Shown here piece after piece: positions 13,201 through 26,300 of a stretch of 64,000 nt of DNA (position 1 is its first letter; the number at the start of each line of letters is the position of its first letter). Both the position numbers and the translations under genes were made by a program. The notes under the pieces were generated by a model. The model saw only the letters and a list, made by a program, of their open reading frames with translations. It did not search any database and was not told the DNA's origin. The DNA lies in NCBI GenBank assembly GCA_024734555.1, contig JANPWX010000073.1, positions 662,600-726,599 on the forward strand, written 5' to 3'. This stretch comes from Trochalopteron elliotii. Lineage: Eukaryota > Chordata > Aves > Passeriformes > Leiothrichidae.

Positions 13201-14330
13201 TTACCTCCTTTTTAGGCTTCTTCTTTTATTAGGAACAATTAGATACAAGGAGGAAGGGGACAGATATCATCTTTCCTGTGTACATCCTGCAGAATAATTG
13301 CAGAGCTTTCTCAGAGCAATTTTGCATGCTCAGTAAAGGGCATCTTTGAAGCCTATCAAATATCTCATCCCTTGTAGGCACACATACGACGGCTTGTAGC
13401 ACACATCCTTATTGCTCCCAAGTATTGCAAACAGGAAAAATCATCGAAATTACTCAAGGAAGGGAAGAAGAGGCCTTGAAAGTAGTTCCAGGAGGTGGAT
13501 GGAGTTGTGGGATGGCTTCTTATGATTGGAACAGGAACATTGCCTCTTAAAGCATTGGAGGAAAGCAGGAGGTGACTGTGCCTGCAGCACCAGCACCCTG
13601 GGAGAAAGGGGCAGCTGAGGCTGGAGTTATGAAGGCACTGAGAAACACAGGGATGCGTAGGGCACTGTCACTGGCAGGTGATTACCTCGGTGAAGAGGAG
13701 AGGAAAGCCATCCAGGGGTACAGCTGGAGTCAATCCAATCCAGGCTCCTGCCAGCAAGCTGCCTGCTAGGCATGACTTTGATCTCAGACACTAAGGACAT
13801 CTCCTGGCCTGCTGCTGAAGCAGAGGAAAGTTCCCTGCCAAAAAGCACCCTTACCAGTGCTTTATAGGCAAAAAGAAAGGATGCTGGGTACACAGAAGAC
13901 ACAGCCTTGAGCTGTCCAGTACAACCTCGGACACTCTGCAGGGAGGATGTCATTAGAGAACACAGGCACTCGGCACCAAAATATTCCCAAACCGTGGAGA
14001 GAATATGAATTTAAGGGCTGTACATTGTGGAAGTGTTTTTTGTCTTGTGTACACTTAGCTGCTGTATAGCTCTGTACAGCTCCCTAGGCAACAGTCTTCC
14101 CCGATGACACTGTAACAAAGCCCAAAGGTGCGGGAGCTTCCCTCATTAAAAGCCTTGTCGTGGGAGCAAGTCTCCTCAGCCCAACTGCTTCGCTTTCTAT
14201 CCTGTGGCTGGTAAAGTGTCTTGCAAGCCAGGCAGAGGCCCTTTGTTGTAAAACTGGCTGCATCTCAGCTGTGCCCTGTGTCAGCTGGTTGAATTGCTTT
14301 GGGATTGCAAGGTTGCCTAGATGACTTGGC

Positions 14331-14380
14331 TATTATTATTATTATCATTATATTATTACTACTACTGTTATTGTTACTAC
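14331..14380 (+). repeat. (ATT)n trinucleotide microsatellite, imperfect
   Basis: About 50 bp of TATTATTATT units, interrupted by CATTATATTATT and then degrading to ACTACTACTGTTATTGTTACTAC. The interruptions suggest an old array. Confidence 0.9.
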
Positions 14381-16213
14381 ACTGAAAATGCCAAAGTAGA
14401 GCTTTAACTTGGTCTCACCAAATTCCTGAAACACCCGATACAACGTGTCAGCTGCACATTTACCTCTGCACGTTAACTGCTCTGTGGAGTCTTAATTTGA
14501 TGCAGGCTGAAATGCCCTGAAAGCAACACCGAAGTCACTCCTGGGAGGGACAGGGGGAGGGAGGGCAGGAATCACGGTCACAGAGCTCCTGGTCTCACAC
14601 TGGGCAGGCACAGTGTGTGCTCAGCTACTGGCTCAGTGTGTATCCCAGGTGTGCCTGCCAACAGATAGATTCCAGGAAACCACAGAGCACACACCAACCA
14701 AAGCTGATGGAGCCTCCACATCCTGCTCCAGGGCACGGAGTAAAGGGGATTGGCAGCATGCACAGCTGCAATCAGATGTGACACAGGCTGTCACACACAG
14801 CTCTGCTAGTGGCCTCTCCTCCTGCCCTGTAACCATCTCTATTGCCTGAGATGGAGGTCCCCATAATCTCCTACTGAGGAATCACATTTTGGAATAATGA
14901 TGGCCTCCTTTCTGTGAGGTTCCTATCCTGCTGTCTCTATGCACCTGTCTCCCAGCTTGTGGAAGTGCTATATGGCCCCTGTTCCTACTCTGGTCTGAGG
15001 CTAGTGAGGCCAATGCCTTGCACTTCTGCTGGCTGTCCAGAGGTACAAGGCTTGAACCTCCCCACTGATTCTTCCCTTTTTGCACCAGATGAGATTTAAG
15101 CCCCAGCAGAAGTGGGTGATCAGACTCATGTGTGAAGCTGCTGTACCTTGCTACACTCTCTGCATACGTGCTTTGCACAAGGAAGCCTCCTCCGGGTCCA
15201 AAAAATGAGCTGAAAGCACCTGCAGGGGCTGCATTGCTCACTCTCCCCTGCTCATTTGCTGAGCTGTGTGGACTTTAAGTTATCGGACAGGTATTTGTAG
15301 CTTGTCATTATGGCTCTGCTATGGTGATGCTTGGTGCTGCCCTGCTGATTCCAACACCCCTTCTCTCCAGCTGCACTGAAAGTGCCCCTTGGCAGGCTTC
15401 CCTAAGGAGTTACTGAAGAGCTGGCTGCTTCTCTCCAGATTTGCAGCGCCTTGAGGGGTCTCTCTCTGTCACGCATTAGCTGCTGAGCCTCCCCCTCTTC
15501 TCCCCTGGCCCGAGGCTGGATGGGTGAGTGGCTGGAATGAGAGGCCGAAAAAAAGTACTTTCCAACTCACCTAGCAACATCCACCCCAAACTGCTCCAGA
15601 AAACCAGCAAGTGCATCCCTCGGTAGATGCCCGTGTGCGATGCAGGGGTAGAAGTGGGCAGAACCCTTCCGCAGACCTCCTACTCTTGCCCTTTCTCCAG
15701 AGCCCCTCACTGGGATGCCCGCTTGGGGTCGGTTCCCAGCGACGCTACCTGTGTCTGCACACAAACTCCCTCGTCGCCCTTCTGTAGTTTGGCTTCTCCG
15801 GTATTTGTCACCAAGAGGCGCAGTAAAACCTCACCGGGAGCAGCGGCGCGCCCGGGACCCGTGTTTGGGTACCCTTGCTCGGAGATCCCGGCGGCGAGAT
15901 TCCCGGGTGGACGCACACCAGGAATGGGGGCATCTCCCCACAGCTGGAAAATTCCAGCCTGGGAGTGGGATGTCGCTCCCCTGGAAGGTGTCCGGGCCAA
16001 GCTGTGGGGGGATGCAAGGACAGGGACTCCCCGTGAAGCGCGGAACCGGTTCGGGCGCTGAGCAGGGATGAAGTTCGGGGATGCAGCTGCCGGCCGCGGG
16101 GCAGGGTACCCCTCCAGCGCCAAGCTCCGGGGGACCGCAAGGTCACCGCTGTATCCCCGGCGCCTCTCCCACACCCAAAGCCCCGGTGCCCGAGCGCGGG
16201 GTCTCCCGCTTAC

Positions 16214-16291
16214 CTGGCGAGATGGGCCGGTCACGGCAGAGACGCCGGGGCGCCGGGCGCAGGGCGGCACCGCTCCGGGGGCTGCCAGGAG
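16214..16291 (-). CDS. Candidate first exon (partial), minus strand, 5' end lost in gap
   Basis: Read on the minus strand, the 78 bases left of the gap end in CTCGCCAG followed by GTAAGCGGGAG, a near-ideal vertebrate 5' splice site (CAG|GTAAGC) at 16214/16213. Two of the three frames are open from the gap to the donor. One begins LLAAPGAVPPCARRPG and could be the tail of a secretory signal peptide (Leu/Ala-rich, then Pro/Arg-rich); the other is Arg/Pro-rich and unremarkable. The segment may equally be 5' UTR. Start codon, transcription start and most of the exon would lie in the 400-N gap or to its right; an in-frame ATG does exist at 16795 but only if the gap length is right. I do not recognise the gene. 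The donor is what is seen; coding status is inference. Confidence 0.4.
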
Positions 16292-16691
16292 NNNNNNNNN
16301 NNNNNNNNNNNNNNNNNNNNNNNNNNNNNNNNNNNNNNNNNNNNNNNNNNNNNNNNNNNNNNNNNNNNNNNNNNNNNNNNNNNNNNNNNNNNNNNNNNNN
16401 NNNNNNNNNNNNNNNNNNNNNNNNNNNNNNNNNNNNNNNNNNNNNNNNNNNNNNNNNNNNNNNNNNNNNNNNNNNNNNNNNNNNNNNNNNNNNNNNNNNN
16501 NNNNNNNNNNNNNNNNNNNNNNNNNNNNNNNNNNNNNNNNNNNNNNNNNNNNNNNNNNNNNNNNNNNNNNNNNNNNNNNNNNNNNNNNNNNNNNNNNNNN
16601 NNNNNNNNNNNNNNNNNNNNNNNNNNNNNNNNNNNNNNNNNNNNNNNNNNNNNNNNNNNNNNNNNNNNNNNNNNNNNNNNNNNNNNNNNNN
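16292..16691. other. Assembly gap (400 N)
   Basis: Exactly 400 undetermined bases in the middle of the CpG island. The round number suggests a fixed-size or estimated gap, so the true length is unknown. Loss of GC-rich first exons is typical of short-read bird assemblies. Any reading frame drawn through the gap is meaningless. Confidence 0.99.
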
Positions 16692-17930
16692 AGGGGCGGG
16701 ATTTTTTTTGCCAGTGCCGAGGGTCTCTCTTTGCCGCTGACCGGTGCCGGGGTGATTTCCCGCTCCCACTCCTTCAAGAAAGAGCCACCTGCCATAGCTA
16801 TAGCCCGTGCGGGTTGGCTATCTATAAGGCAACCTAGGAGTCACAGCCCGAACCCAGCGGCTACGGCGCTTCTGGGATTTGGTCCCCCCCGTTGCTGCTT
16901 GATGTGCGCATCGCCACTGCGTGCCTCAGTTTCCCTGAGGTGGATTGATGGCGATGCTGGTACAACCACTTCCCACTGCAGCAGCCGCTGGGCCATTCCT
17001 TGCTCTGGCCACATGAACAGCCACAGTCCATTCTTTGTCTGGTGCCCTCTGCCTCGGAGCAGGTTAAGTGGGAGCAGAAGACTGGCCCGCTTCAGTTTTC
17101 CCCTTCCTTTCCTCCCTTAGGAGCTGTTTCTCGGTCATAATAAAGTCACCATGCTGCTTGAAAGGGGGTGTGAGAAGCAGCTCTTACATCAGCCTCCCAG
17201 CTGGGGCTGGATGCACAGAGGGCAGAAGTGAGGGCTCTCACACCTCAGCTCTGCTGTAGGAGACGCACATCTATCCCTCCCTTACCCTTCTGAGGGCTGT
17301 GACTGCCATATTCCAGGAGTTTCTCCTGAAGAGGTTTCAGTGAAACAGCTCTCAGCAAACCATGAGGCACAGAAGGTAGCGCAGTCCCAGGCTCAGGTGG
17401 GGACTTGTTGATCACATTTGGCTTCAGGTAACAAAGCTCCTGCCATAGGATGCAGTCAGCAGGGCAAAATATTTTGAGATCCTTGGCTGTCAAGTGCTCT
17501 TGGAGAACAAGAGAATTCTGTCTTCTCAGGATAGCTGGCAGGTCTTGGCCATGTTTCTTCCTGGAGCAGGCATTGCTGAAAACACCTTGGAAAGAAAGAC
17601 ATCAAGTGACATTTTACAGCCCAAATGACATTTACAAAGTGGAACACAGAGGCGATCCCAACACAGGCAAAGCAGCAGGCCAGTGCCAGTGCCTTTTCTC
17701 ACCTGCTTCTCCCTTTGCCAAGGGGACATTCCAAGCGGTTGTGGTCAGTGCCCAGAAGGACTATGGCCATGCTCACCACTGCTGTGCTTATGACTGTGCA
17801 GACCCACTGGCTGTGTCTGTCTGCACCTCTCCCCCAGCTTGAGCAGGGCACAAAGTGCAGCTCTTCACCAAGTGTATGGAGAGCTGCTCTTATTCTGCCC
17901 TGGCATCCTAGCTGTCTTTAATGGTAGGAA

Positions 17931-17959
17931 GCCATCCATCCAGCCAGCCATCCATCCAT

Positions 17960-18010
<51 letters not shown>

Positions 18011-18012
18011 TC
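17931..18012 (+). repeat. (CAGC)n / (CATC)n tetranucleotide microsatellite
   Basis: About 80 bp of CCAGCCAGC units with blocks of CCATCCATC at the start and an ATCC at the end. The two tetranucleotides differ by one base, so the array probably arose by point mutation and expansion. It is translated in the shadow ORFs as repeated Ser-Gln-Pro-Ala or Gly-Trp-Leu-Ala, which are not real proteins. Confidence 0.97.
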
Positions 18013-21000
18013 CTCAGTCTTGGAGACATGAAGTCCCCAGGCTGCATGGTCAGCCCAGAAGGATTCTGGGTGCTTGTGGATGAAAGCCAGCATGTGGGTG
18101 TCAGGAAATGGTGAGATGCTTCCCCACAGATGGCTCAGCAGAAGCCTGGATTCCTCTTGCACTACTGGCAGAAGCATTACCCTGCTCCAAGAATGAGTTA
18201 GCTGGGTTGTTCCAGCTCTGTGGCACCTTGATTTTAGGAAAATCTGCACCAAAGAAATTGATTGCCTACACCTGCCAGGCGCTGGATCTTTCAGAATTCC
18301 CTGGGATAAGGCAGGGACTTTCTCCTCCTGTGGCTTCAGAAAGAACTCGGGGAGCAGTTAATTTACTGATTATTAACCACAGGCATCTTGGGTGGTTACT
18401 GAGCTGCAGGCAATCCTTGGGCGAACACCCTAACCCTGGGACCTCTCTAGGAGAGATTGGTTAAGGGCTTTGACTTCTGGGGTTCTCTCTGGAGTGGAAA
18501 AGCGTGAGGAAGAAATCAGATCCAAGGCTGCTGGAAACTCTGGAGGCCCAAATCACTCAGGCTTTGCTTACTCATGATCCAGGCTGTTCTTTTTCATACC
18601 CATCCAACTTTTGACATGGCTGTTTCACTGCTACACACAGAACCAGAGTTTAGTCAGTCTGTCCTCTGACTGGACTGGGGGTGCTGAGAGTTGGCAGTGC
18701 AGGAAGATGCTTCCCCTCATGCCACAGTCAGAGCTGGCTCCTGGCAAAAGCTGCACACTTCTGCAATGTCACTCAGTTCTGGGGCAAGTGGGTCTGTGCA
18801 GAGATATTTTTCTTGGATAGAGCATCCACAGTAGATTTATTGGAGGAGACAGTGGAGTATCCTGTGTGCTGCAGTCTTCTTTATCCCACCTGAAGGCAGT
18901 GACTGGGGCAGTCTGTGTTCCTAGCCACATGGCAGTGGAGTTGCTGCTCTGGTAAGACCTTCCTCCTTCCACTGCCACCACAGCCCTGTCCAGCACAGAC
19001 ATATGCAGCAATTCACACTGCAGTGCTCTGGGTGGCAGCTCCTGGCATGCTATAGTTTCCTAGGCCATCTGCCCCTCTCTCTGCCCACATTTCCTCCACT
19101 AAAAGTACATGATGTGAAACTCCATGAAACCTCCATCCTGAGGTTGCCAGTAATCTAAGCTCCTTCCCAAGTGATAAGTGCTTCGAGATCCTGGGAGAGA
19201 TGCTGTTGGAGAGGGTAGCTTACAGTTGCAATCTGCGTGCAATTTATTCCTGCAATTTGCTTTTCTTGTTTTTTCACTGCCGTGCCCTAAGGGGCCTGAT
19301 GCTGTTTTAGCCTTGAGGCAGACCCACAGACCACATCCCCTGAATCTTGCAGCAGCAAGTCACAGGAGAGGAAACACTGTGGAAAATGTTCACTGACTCG
19401 TGCTGCAAAGGAGGAAGCTGTGCTGCAGTGTTGTGAGCCTCCCGAGGTCTTTCTCCATCTGGGCTGAGTGGCTGCAGCTGCTCCCCACTCTCCTGACTCA
19501 CCCCTCCTGTTGCAGCTCTTAGAAGCAATGTACGGTACAGTGTGTGTCTGAGGCACCTTATAGGATTGGGGGAGTGAGTTGTTCACACTTCCCACCCTTC
19601 CTTTTGATGGGGATTTGGCTACAGGACAGCAGGGACCTTTCTGGTGTGCTCTGCTGTGGGAATGTGTGTGGTGCTGTGCTGTTGGGACTGTCTGTTTGCA
19701 GCTGTGTGGAGAACTTGCCTCTTCCATGCCCTCAAGGCAGGGGAGAAGCAAAGAGAGCCATTGCTGGTTCCTGCTGGCATGGTGTACTTCACAAACAAAA
19801 GGTGAGGAAGAGCTGGCAGCAGCCTTGGAGAAAGGCACACAGAGGATGTGGATTTGGGAGGGAAACCTACTGAAAAGGTCAGTCAAGAGTCATGCCCACA
19901 CCTGACATGGCCTGTGAAGCATTGCTAGGTAGTGGCATCACACAGTCTCTAAATACAAATCTCAAAACACTGCACACACGTACTAAAGTAAGTAAAACCT
20001 TCCCTGTGAATTGGGAAGGTGGCACCCTTTCTGCTGAGAGGGAGGATAAACCCTGGAGAAGACAAGTTATTCCCTCAAAGTCACCCCTGAAATCCGTATC
20101 TGAGGGTTGCAATGAGACGCCAGAGGTCTTGCCTGCCAAGCTCCTCCCTGGTCAGGCTACATACAGCCCGATGGTATTTTCAGAGAGCTCACTGGACTGT
20201 CTTCTGCCTAGTCCACACCTCTGCCCCAGGACAGACCCTCTTCCCAACTCCTTTCCTTCCCAACTTTCTGGCTGTGGTTAAAGTGTAATGGGAAAGGATG
20301 AGGAGGGGTGTCAGGTGCCTCTCTTCCAAGGTCCAAAGCTGCAGCAGAGTCTCTCTCTCTCCTCACTGTAAATCTGCCCGAGAATATGTGTGGCAGAACA
20401 AGCAGTCCTTGATCTAAAATCTGCCATCCTTTGAAGAACCTGTGCTTCAGCAAAGCAGCCAGCAGTTGCTGTCTGAAGAAGGCTGAAAAGCCACTCTGCA
20501 AAGCTCTGCAGTTTCATTTCTCTCCCCCTTGAAGCACCAGAGCTGTACACTAATCAAGCTATTTCTGCTACAAGCTTGGGAGGAAAGAAAGAAAGATTGT
20601 TAGTGTTAATGCTATTTTTAAATACTTTGCAGACTTGAATAGGATGATGATGGGGGCCGGGTAAGGACCCAGACAGAGACAGATTGATGTGTGGTAAACA
20701 CATCTGCTATTCTGCAACTGGGAGGCAGCTCTTTCGGCAGCACCACTCTAAGGTGGAGCAAGGAGCCACTGTGAGGGCTCACAGCCTCCAGCAGGGCTTT
20801 GGCTTGGTGCTTCCAGTGCTCTCTGCTCCTTCCTTGGCCACCTGAAAGGCAATGTTACTGCAGAGGGGCTTAGAGCTTGCAACTCCCCAGGAATCAGCTT
20901 CCAGTCACACAGCATGTGTAAAGGTTGCTGCATGCAGGACAGAGCTCTCACCCCTCTTCTGTGTGGGGGGAGAAACTGCCTGCTTCTGCGTGTATCTTGC

Positions 21001-23288
21001 ACCCTAGGGATGGGGTCTGTCCATGAAAGACTGGAGAGAGCCTGAGTGATTGCCTTTCCTCAGATCCTCCTGCCCACCAGATAAAGAAATGCAGAACTAA
21101 AGAAAGTCTCAGGCTTCAGTCTCATCCCTGCAGGAGAGAATTTTCCCATGTGATAGGGAGAGAACAGGGAGCAGGGAGGTGAGGAGTGTTGTACTGATGG
21201 AGAAGCTTAAAGAAACCCTGGACCACTGAGCTGTTTGGACGGGGGTTTCGTGTGTACCCCAAAGATGGCACTTCAGCACTCTGCCCCTCTGGAAAAGTTT
21301 TGCAAAGGGAAAATATGATTTACCTTTTGATTGATTTATGACCCATTCTTTAGTGTCAAGCAGAGAGCTTTATCCTGAGGGTTGATCTCTATAGAATGGC
21401 TTAAAAAGGGGAGATGCTCTCTGTTAAACTGTCAGCTTTAAGAATTATTTTTATGCCATTCTGTCAGTCTCGTCTCCATTAAATTCCATAAGTCTTTTCC
21501 TTAAAGGTAAGTAACTGCTTTTATATGAAACTAAATCTGAAGTGAGGTATCTGCTGAAAGCATGGACAGATCCTCCATCCCATTACAGTGAATCGATGCA
21601 CGAGTAGTTTTGGAAGCTCCTCATAGAGACCCCGACCTTGGCAAGGAGATGTTGCCACCCACCACACCCTGACCACAGCAGATGTCTCTGCACTGCCATT
21701 CCTAACAGCCAGTATTAAACTTGCACCCAGAAGGATGTGAACGGCCCTGCTTTCCATAACCGCTCTACTGACAGTGATGTCAAATCCTTTTTCCAAACGC
21801 CGATCATGACACATCCTTTGTCTGTTCCTTCTGGGAGGCAGAGAGAGGCTGGGGGTGGAGAACAGAGGGCAGTTGTCACCCAGCTCCTCAGCTATATGAG
21901 AAAGTGGCTTCTGTTTCCCAGCTTCTCTCTGCTCCACATCTTTCATCGACGTGGAATTGAACAAGACTTTCTTTTGTGCCAGGGGAATGAATGGTCCGCT
22001 CAAGGGTCAAATAGCACTGCCTGCCCAGGCTGGGAGCTGCCTCACACAGTATGAGCTTGTCCTGGGGACACACAATCGCTGTCAGTTGTAAGTGCCCCAA
22101 GGCCAGCCTTCCCTCCTGGCACTGGACACAGGGGGGCAGAGTCCATGCATCCATCCAGCCACGGAAGAGGCGAATGTCAGGGCAGTATTTCCCTCTGCAA
22201 TATCCAGTGCTGCATCCATGCAACATCTAGTGGCTGGGGAGAGCTTTTCTGCACTTGGTGTCCCCTACTTGCTGGGTTAGTGCTTGAATGCAAGTCTGAG
22301 CATGCCAGCAGTTCCATGTAGTCACAGCTGTGAAGCCCTGTATGAAAGACCTACATGTGGAGGTCAGACAGGAAATTTCTCTTGATGTGGTGATGTTCTG
22401 ATCTGGGTAACAGCTCTAGTTGTGATTTTTGGTCTTTAAATGAGAGGCAGCCACAAATCCCTATGGATTCTCCGAGTCAGCCACACGGCTCCTCCAACAC
22501 AAGCACGCAAAGTCATCTCATAAATGCGACAGAAGCTTTTGATCATTGTCTGCTAGAAGAGAATCTGCCTCCTGCTGTAGGTTATACATCACAGAAAGAT
22601 GCATACCGGTCTTTGCTGGTTAGCACTTAGATGTTTGTTCATCTGGTCTTCTAGTGCATATGGGGCCCTCTGACTACATCAGCTACCGATGCCAGCCTTC
22701 CGAAGCTGGGTAGCCAAGTCTGGGCAGAGCCTTCCCTCTCAGGAGGGCTGAATGAGTTGATGAGAAAGCAGAATTTGTCAAGGCAGAGAAGGGCATGGTG
22801 TCCAGTTTTCTTTGCAATGTCTTTTCCTCTAAGCCTGCAAGCTCTCCCTCAACCAGAACAGCCTCCACTACTCCAGTGTAATCCTGCTTTGGTTTCTGCT
22901 CGGGAGATAGCTTGGACATTACAGATTCAGTGCATTTAACATTCTTTGCTTTCTGGAAATCTCTTGAGCACTGTTCAGGCCAAGGTGATTACAGCTGTGC
23001 TGAGCAAAAAAGGCCCAAGCCTGAACTGAATGCCAAGACAGGCTGTGTCTGTGTCAATCAGCAATGAAGAAATCTGTGTCCATGAGCAAAACCAGGACAT
23101 GAACAGGACAAGAGGCTGCAAATGTGTCTGTAGAAGAACTAAGGACTCTTGGTGATTACTGTATTGTGCTACACCAGCAAATAGAAAGGCCACTGTGCTG
23201 GGCTCTTTGTTAAAGGCATCTCAACCTCTAAGCTGTCAGTTTTGAGTGCTTGTAATGCTTGGCCAGTTAATCATTTTTGTAACATGAA

Positions 23289-23314
23289 ACTCTATTTCAG
23301 TCCTGAAATAGAGT
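23289..23314. repeat. Perfect short palindrome, 12-bp arms
   Basis: The arm ACTCTATTTCAG is followed by TC and then by its exact reverse complement CTGAAATAGAGT. With a two-base spacer this is nearly a true palindrome. No repeat family, terminal inverted repeat or flanking duplication was recognised around it. Confidence 0.9.
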
Positions 23315-26300
23315 ACTGCAAAGCGTGCTAGACCAGTGTGACATGACAATGACACAAGAGGGCTCAGAAAGCTTTCAGACCTCCGGACAATGGATTATAC
23401 TCCTGCTGATGGGCTGTCTTTAAGAACAAGAGGCAGTGCCACCCAACCTGAAACAGGTGGAAAGACCCTATGAGCAAAGAAATGAGATGAGCTCATGAGC
23501 ACTGATATGGAAGTCCCTTCCCCTCCATCCTCCTCCATCTGTTGACCTCATCTCAGCACTGCAGAGGACACTCTGCGTGGGAGATTCAAACGTTAATTCA
23601 GACTTTGGGCTTGCTCGGCTCTCAGCACCTCGCCCACACAAACCCTGCCAATAGTCATTATTGTGATGTCTTCAGAGCTACTTCCAGTGAGAAATACTGG
23701 GAGAAAAGTGATGGGTGGATGTAATGTAATGTGCTGATACCACATGCACCTTGTACCCCACTCTTTATTTCAGTTTCACTAGTGATGAAAGGCCTCCTTG
23801 CTATTTCTTTGCTTTCCATCTCAGAAGCAGCAAAGGATCAGGTCAGGGATATGAAATGAATACAAATGTGCACATGCTCCATGTATGTGTGCATGCATGT
23901 CTGTTTGTACCTGTGCTGCACAAGAAATAAAGTCAATGATGTCTCCTCGAGTAAGTCACGGGTCACCCGTCACCTGTCTTTGAAAGTCTAATTTTGTCAG
24001 ACAAGACTGATTTTGTCAGTAGCACATCTATATGAAACACTGCCCTAAGAAGGGCTAATACTCTCAATGACAAAAAGACTACATGTGTACTTTTGTATCC
24101 TTTAAGACTTGAATATTCTGGGAAGTTGAGTCGCATGGCAATAGAATAGCATTTATTGCTCCAGCTATGTTATTTTAACTCCCTCATGTGCATAATCTGT
24201 TCCGGAATAAGAGTAATTACTCCAAAGTAAGAAAATGCTTTTATTCTGGAACAGCATCTCCCTGAGGGTGAATTATACTGAGAGCAGAGTGTGAACTAGT
24301 TTTTCCTGCCTTACCAGACTTTAGGATGCAAAAATTGTTTTCTGATCTGCACCAGAATAAGATTATTTTGAGATTTTTATCAGTGAAAATAAATCAGCGA
24401 GATCAGGAACAGCTCCTGAGCAGCCTACTGATCAGTATCTGCTGTGGGTGGACGATCCACAGTTTGAGGTCCCTTGACTCTCTGATTCATGGATGGACAT
24501 TTACTTGGAAATTCTGCTTAGAGAGAAATGTCCTGAGAGCACTTCACTGTTATAAGTGTGTGTTCTGACTCTTATTGTCTTCTTATTTTTTTTTTTTTTA
24601 ATTTGAAGTGTCCTTGTCCTTGAGAAAAGTTTCATCTTTGATAAAATCAGTTGGTATTTTCCAAAGAAACACTGGTTTGTTAAAAAATTCATGACCAGCC
24701 TTAGTAGTATTAGCATAGATTTAATGGTATAATTATCTAACTATAGTTATGCTGGTCAGTTCCCTGAGGTACTGAAGCTGTAAGCTCATTTCTTCGTGTG
24801 CGTGCAAGCTCAAATGATAATGCAAGTCGAGTAATCCTCTCCCCTGAACACGGGCATCTCATTTCTTCCCTGAAACTGCCCTTGCTAGTGGTGCCCAGTA
24901 GCACTCTACCTGATCTTGCCATGCAGTCCTCCGGGCTCCTCACACAAATGCTAACAGCTGGGATTCCCCTGAGGCTTCCTCACCTTTCAAACAAGCCACT
25001 GCATCCCTTACCCCTGCGCTCTGCCTTTGCAGCACTGCCAGCACCCAGGAGTGCTCTCGGGCTGGTGACCTTGAAGCAGCAAGCTCTGTTACCTCCTCAC
25101 CAGCCTGCCTGCCCAGCCGCTTGCCTTTGCCTTCCCAGCGCATCCTCCCCCTCCACGGTGCACTTGGAGCTTGTTGTAGCATCTGCTGCCCTCTCGTTTG
25201 GAGTCTCAGTGAACGCTGCTGCCCTCAGCTAACTGTCAGTGTTTATCATGACATCCCATTAGCACAATCCACACTAATGACTGTGAAAGACGCATCCATT
25301 TCCATTTTCTAAAGGGCTTCCACTGGCTGGAATCCAGCTGCAGGGTGAAGCTGGGGAGGGTGGCAGGGGGACAAATCTTCGTGTTGACAGAGCAAAGCGT
25401 ACATATCATTACCGAGTGCTCTTCCCTCCAGCGGCTCAGCAGCTGTCAGGAGCGAGTGAGGGATTCCTCTCTTGGCAGCTCAGCACTTGGTCGGGGCTCT
25501 GCAAGGTGTGAACCGGTCCGGGGAGGGGGGGGAATGGCTTCTCTTTTGCCATCTGCATGGACAGAACAGCTTTCCAGTTAAACAGACTGCAATTGTCCAA
25601 AGCTGCCATTTCTCTCTGAAGTGTGTGCTCAGAGTTAAATCTGCAGTTGCATGCCCAGTGTGGAAGAGTCAGGAAACAGGATGCAAAAAGTTCATGGTCG
25701 GTGTGTATGTGGTGGGGAGAGGGGACAGGATTGGGGGATCATGATACAGCCTCTCCCCACCCTACACAGCCCTCAGTTCACCTGGTGTGCAGGTCTCAAC
25801 TCCTGGGGTCTATGTCTATAAGGTTTCTGATTTGTCCTCCCCAAATGGCCCCAGTAAAGAAGAATTAATTTCTGCTATATATCCAGCACTCTTACCCACT
25901 CCTTTCCAACACCTTCATAATCCAAATCCTATTTTTGTCCCTTTTGTCTGATTGAATTGGACTTTACTGCAAAGGAACTGAGAGACTTCACCATCAGTCT
26001 TGTGTAAAGAGAGGGAATGGGTCCATGGGAGATGCTTGAAGCTCTTGCTGTGTCATTCTAGGTGGAGATAAGTCAGTTCTGTTGCAGTGAGACCAAAAAA
26101 TAAGGGTTACAAGAAATCAGGTTTGTATTCTGAGCCCAATCCTGATTTCCTGCAGCAAACCCTGGTGGGTGTTTTGGCTCTGGTGAAGGTGGAAGAGCAT
26201 ATGGCAGACAGAAACCCAGGGCAATCAAACATAGTAATGCCATTCCCTTCTTAGGACTTGACACTGTTTTCTCTTTGTCCCTCTCACATTCTGACTCCAA

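Larger units (their letters stand above)
9531..15689. other. Unique non-coding DNA
   Basis: No gene recognised. It contains the longest gap-free ORF of the window, 243 codons on the minus strand at 10020-10751. That translation is low in complexity (Pro, Ser, Phe and Leu rich), has no recognisable domain, and lies over a purine-rich plus-strand tract that removes stop codons from the other strand, so I treat it as composition-driven. The block at about 13090-13330 contains homeodomain-like TTATTA and ACAATTAG motifs and may be regulatory. From about 15.4 kb CpG content rises toward the CpG island. Confidence 0.55.
15690..16960. promoter_or_regulatory. CpG island, probable promoter, split by an assembly gap
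   Basis: This is the only part of the window where CpG dinucleotides are not depleted: from about 15,700 to the gap and again from 16,692 to about 16,930 CG occurs many times per 60 bases, against roughly zero to two elsewhere. A perfect GC box (GGGGCGGG, 16693-16700) abuts the right edge of the gap. Islands of about 1 kb in birds usually mark promoters and first exons. The strong minus-strand splice donor at 16213/16214 argues for at least one transcript leaving leftward. A divergent rightward transcript cannot be excluded. The open frames through the island in several readings are a by-product of high GC content. Confidence 0.8.

Noticed and set aside
16081..16795. Long ORFs on both strands through the CpG island
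   Set aside because: They run through 400 undetermined bases, so they are artefacts of translating N as open sequence.
16910..16940. MIR-like phrase TGCCTCAGTTTCC
   Set aside because: Only about 15 bases match and the flanks do not follow the SINE; coincidence is sufficient.
19287..19886. 199-codon minus-strand ORF
   Set aside because: Ser/His/Gln-rich without any recognisable domain; overlapped by similarly long ORFs in other frames and on the other strand; no splice or promoter context.
21460..21515. Possible 41-nt micro-exon ending in a perfect donor AAAG|GTAAGTA
   Set aside because: The donor is excellent, but the acceptor is ordinary and two of the three frames of the supposed exon contain stops; isolated donor-like words are common.
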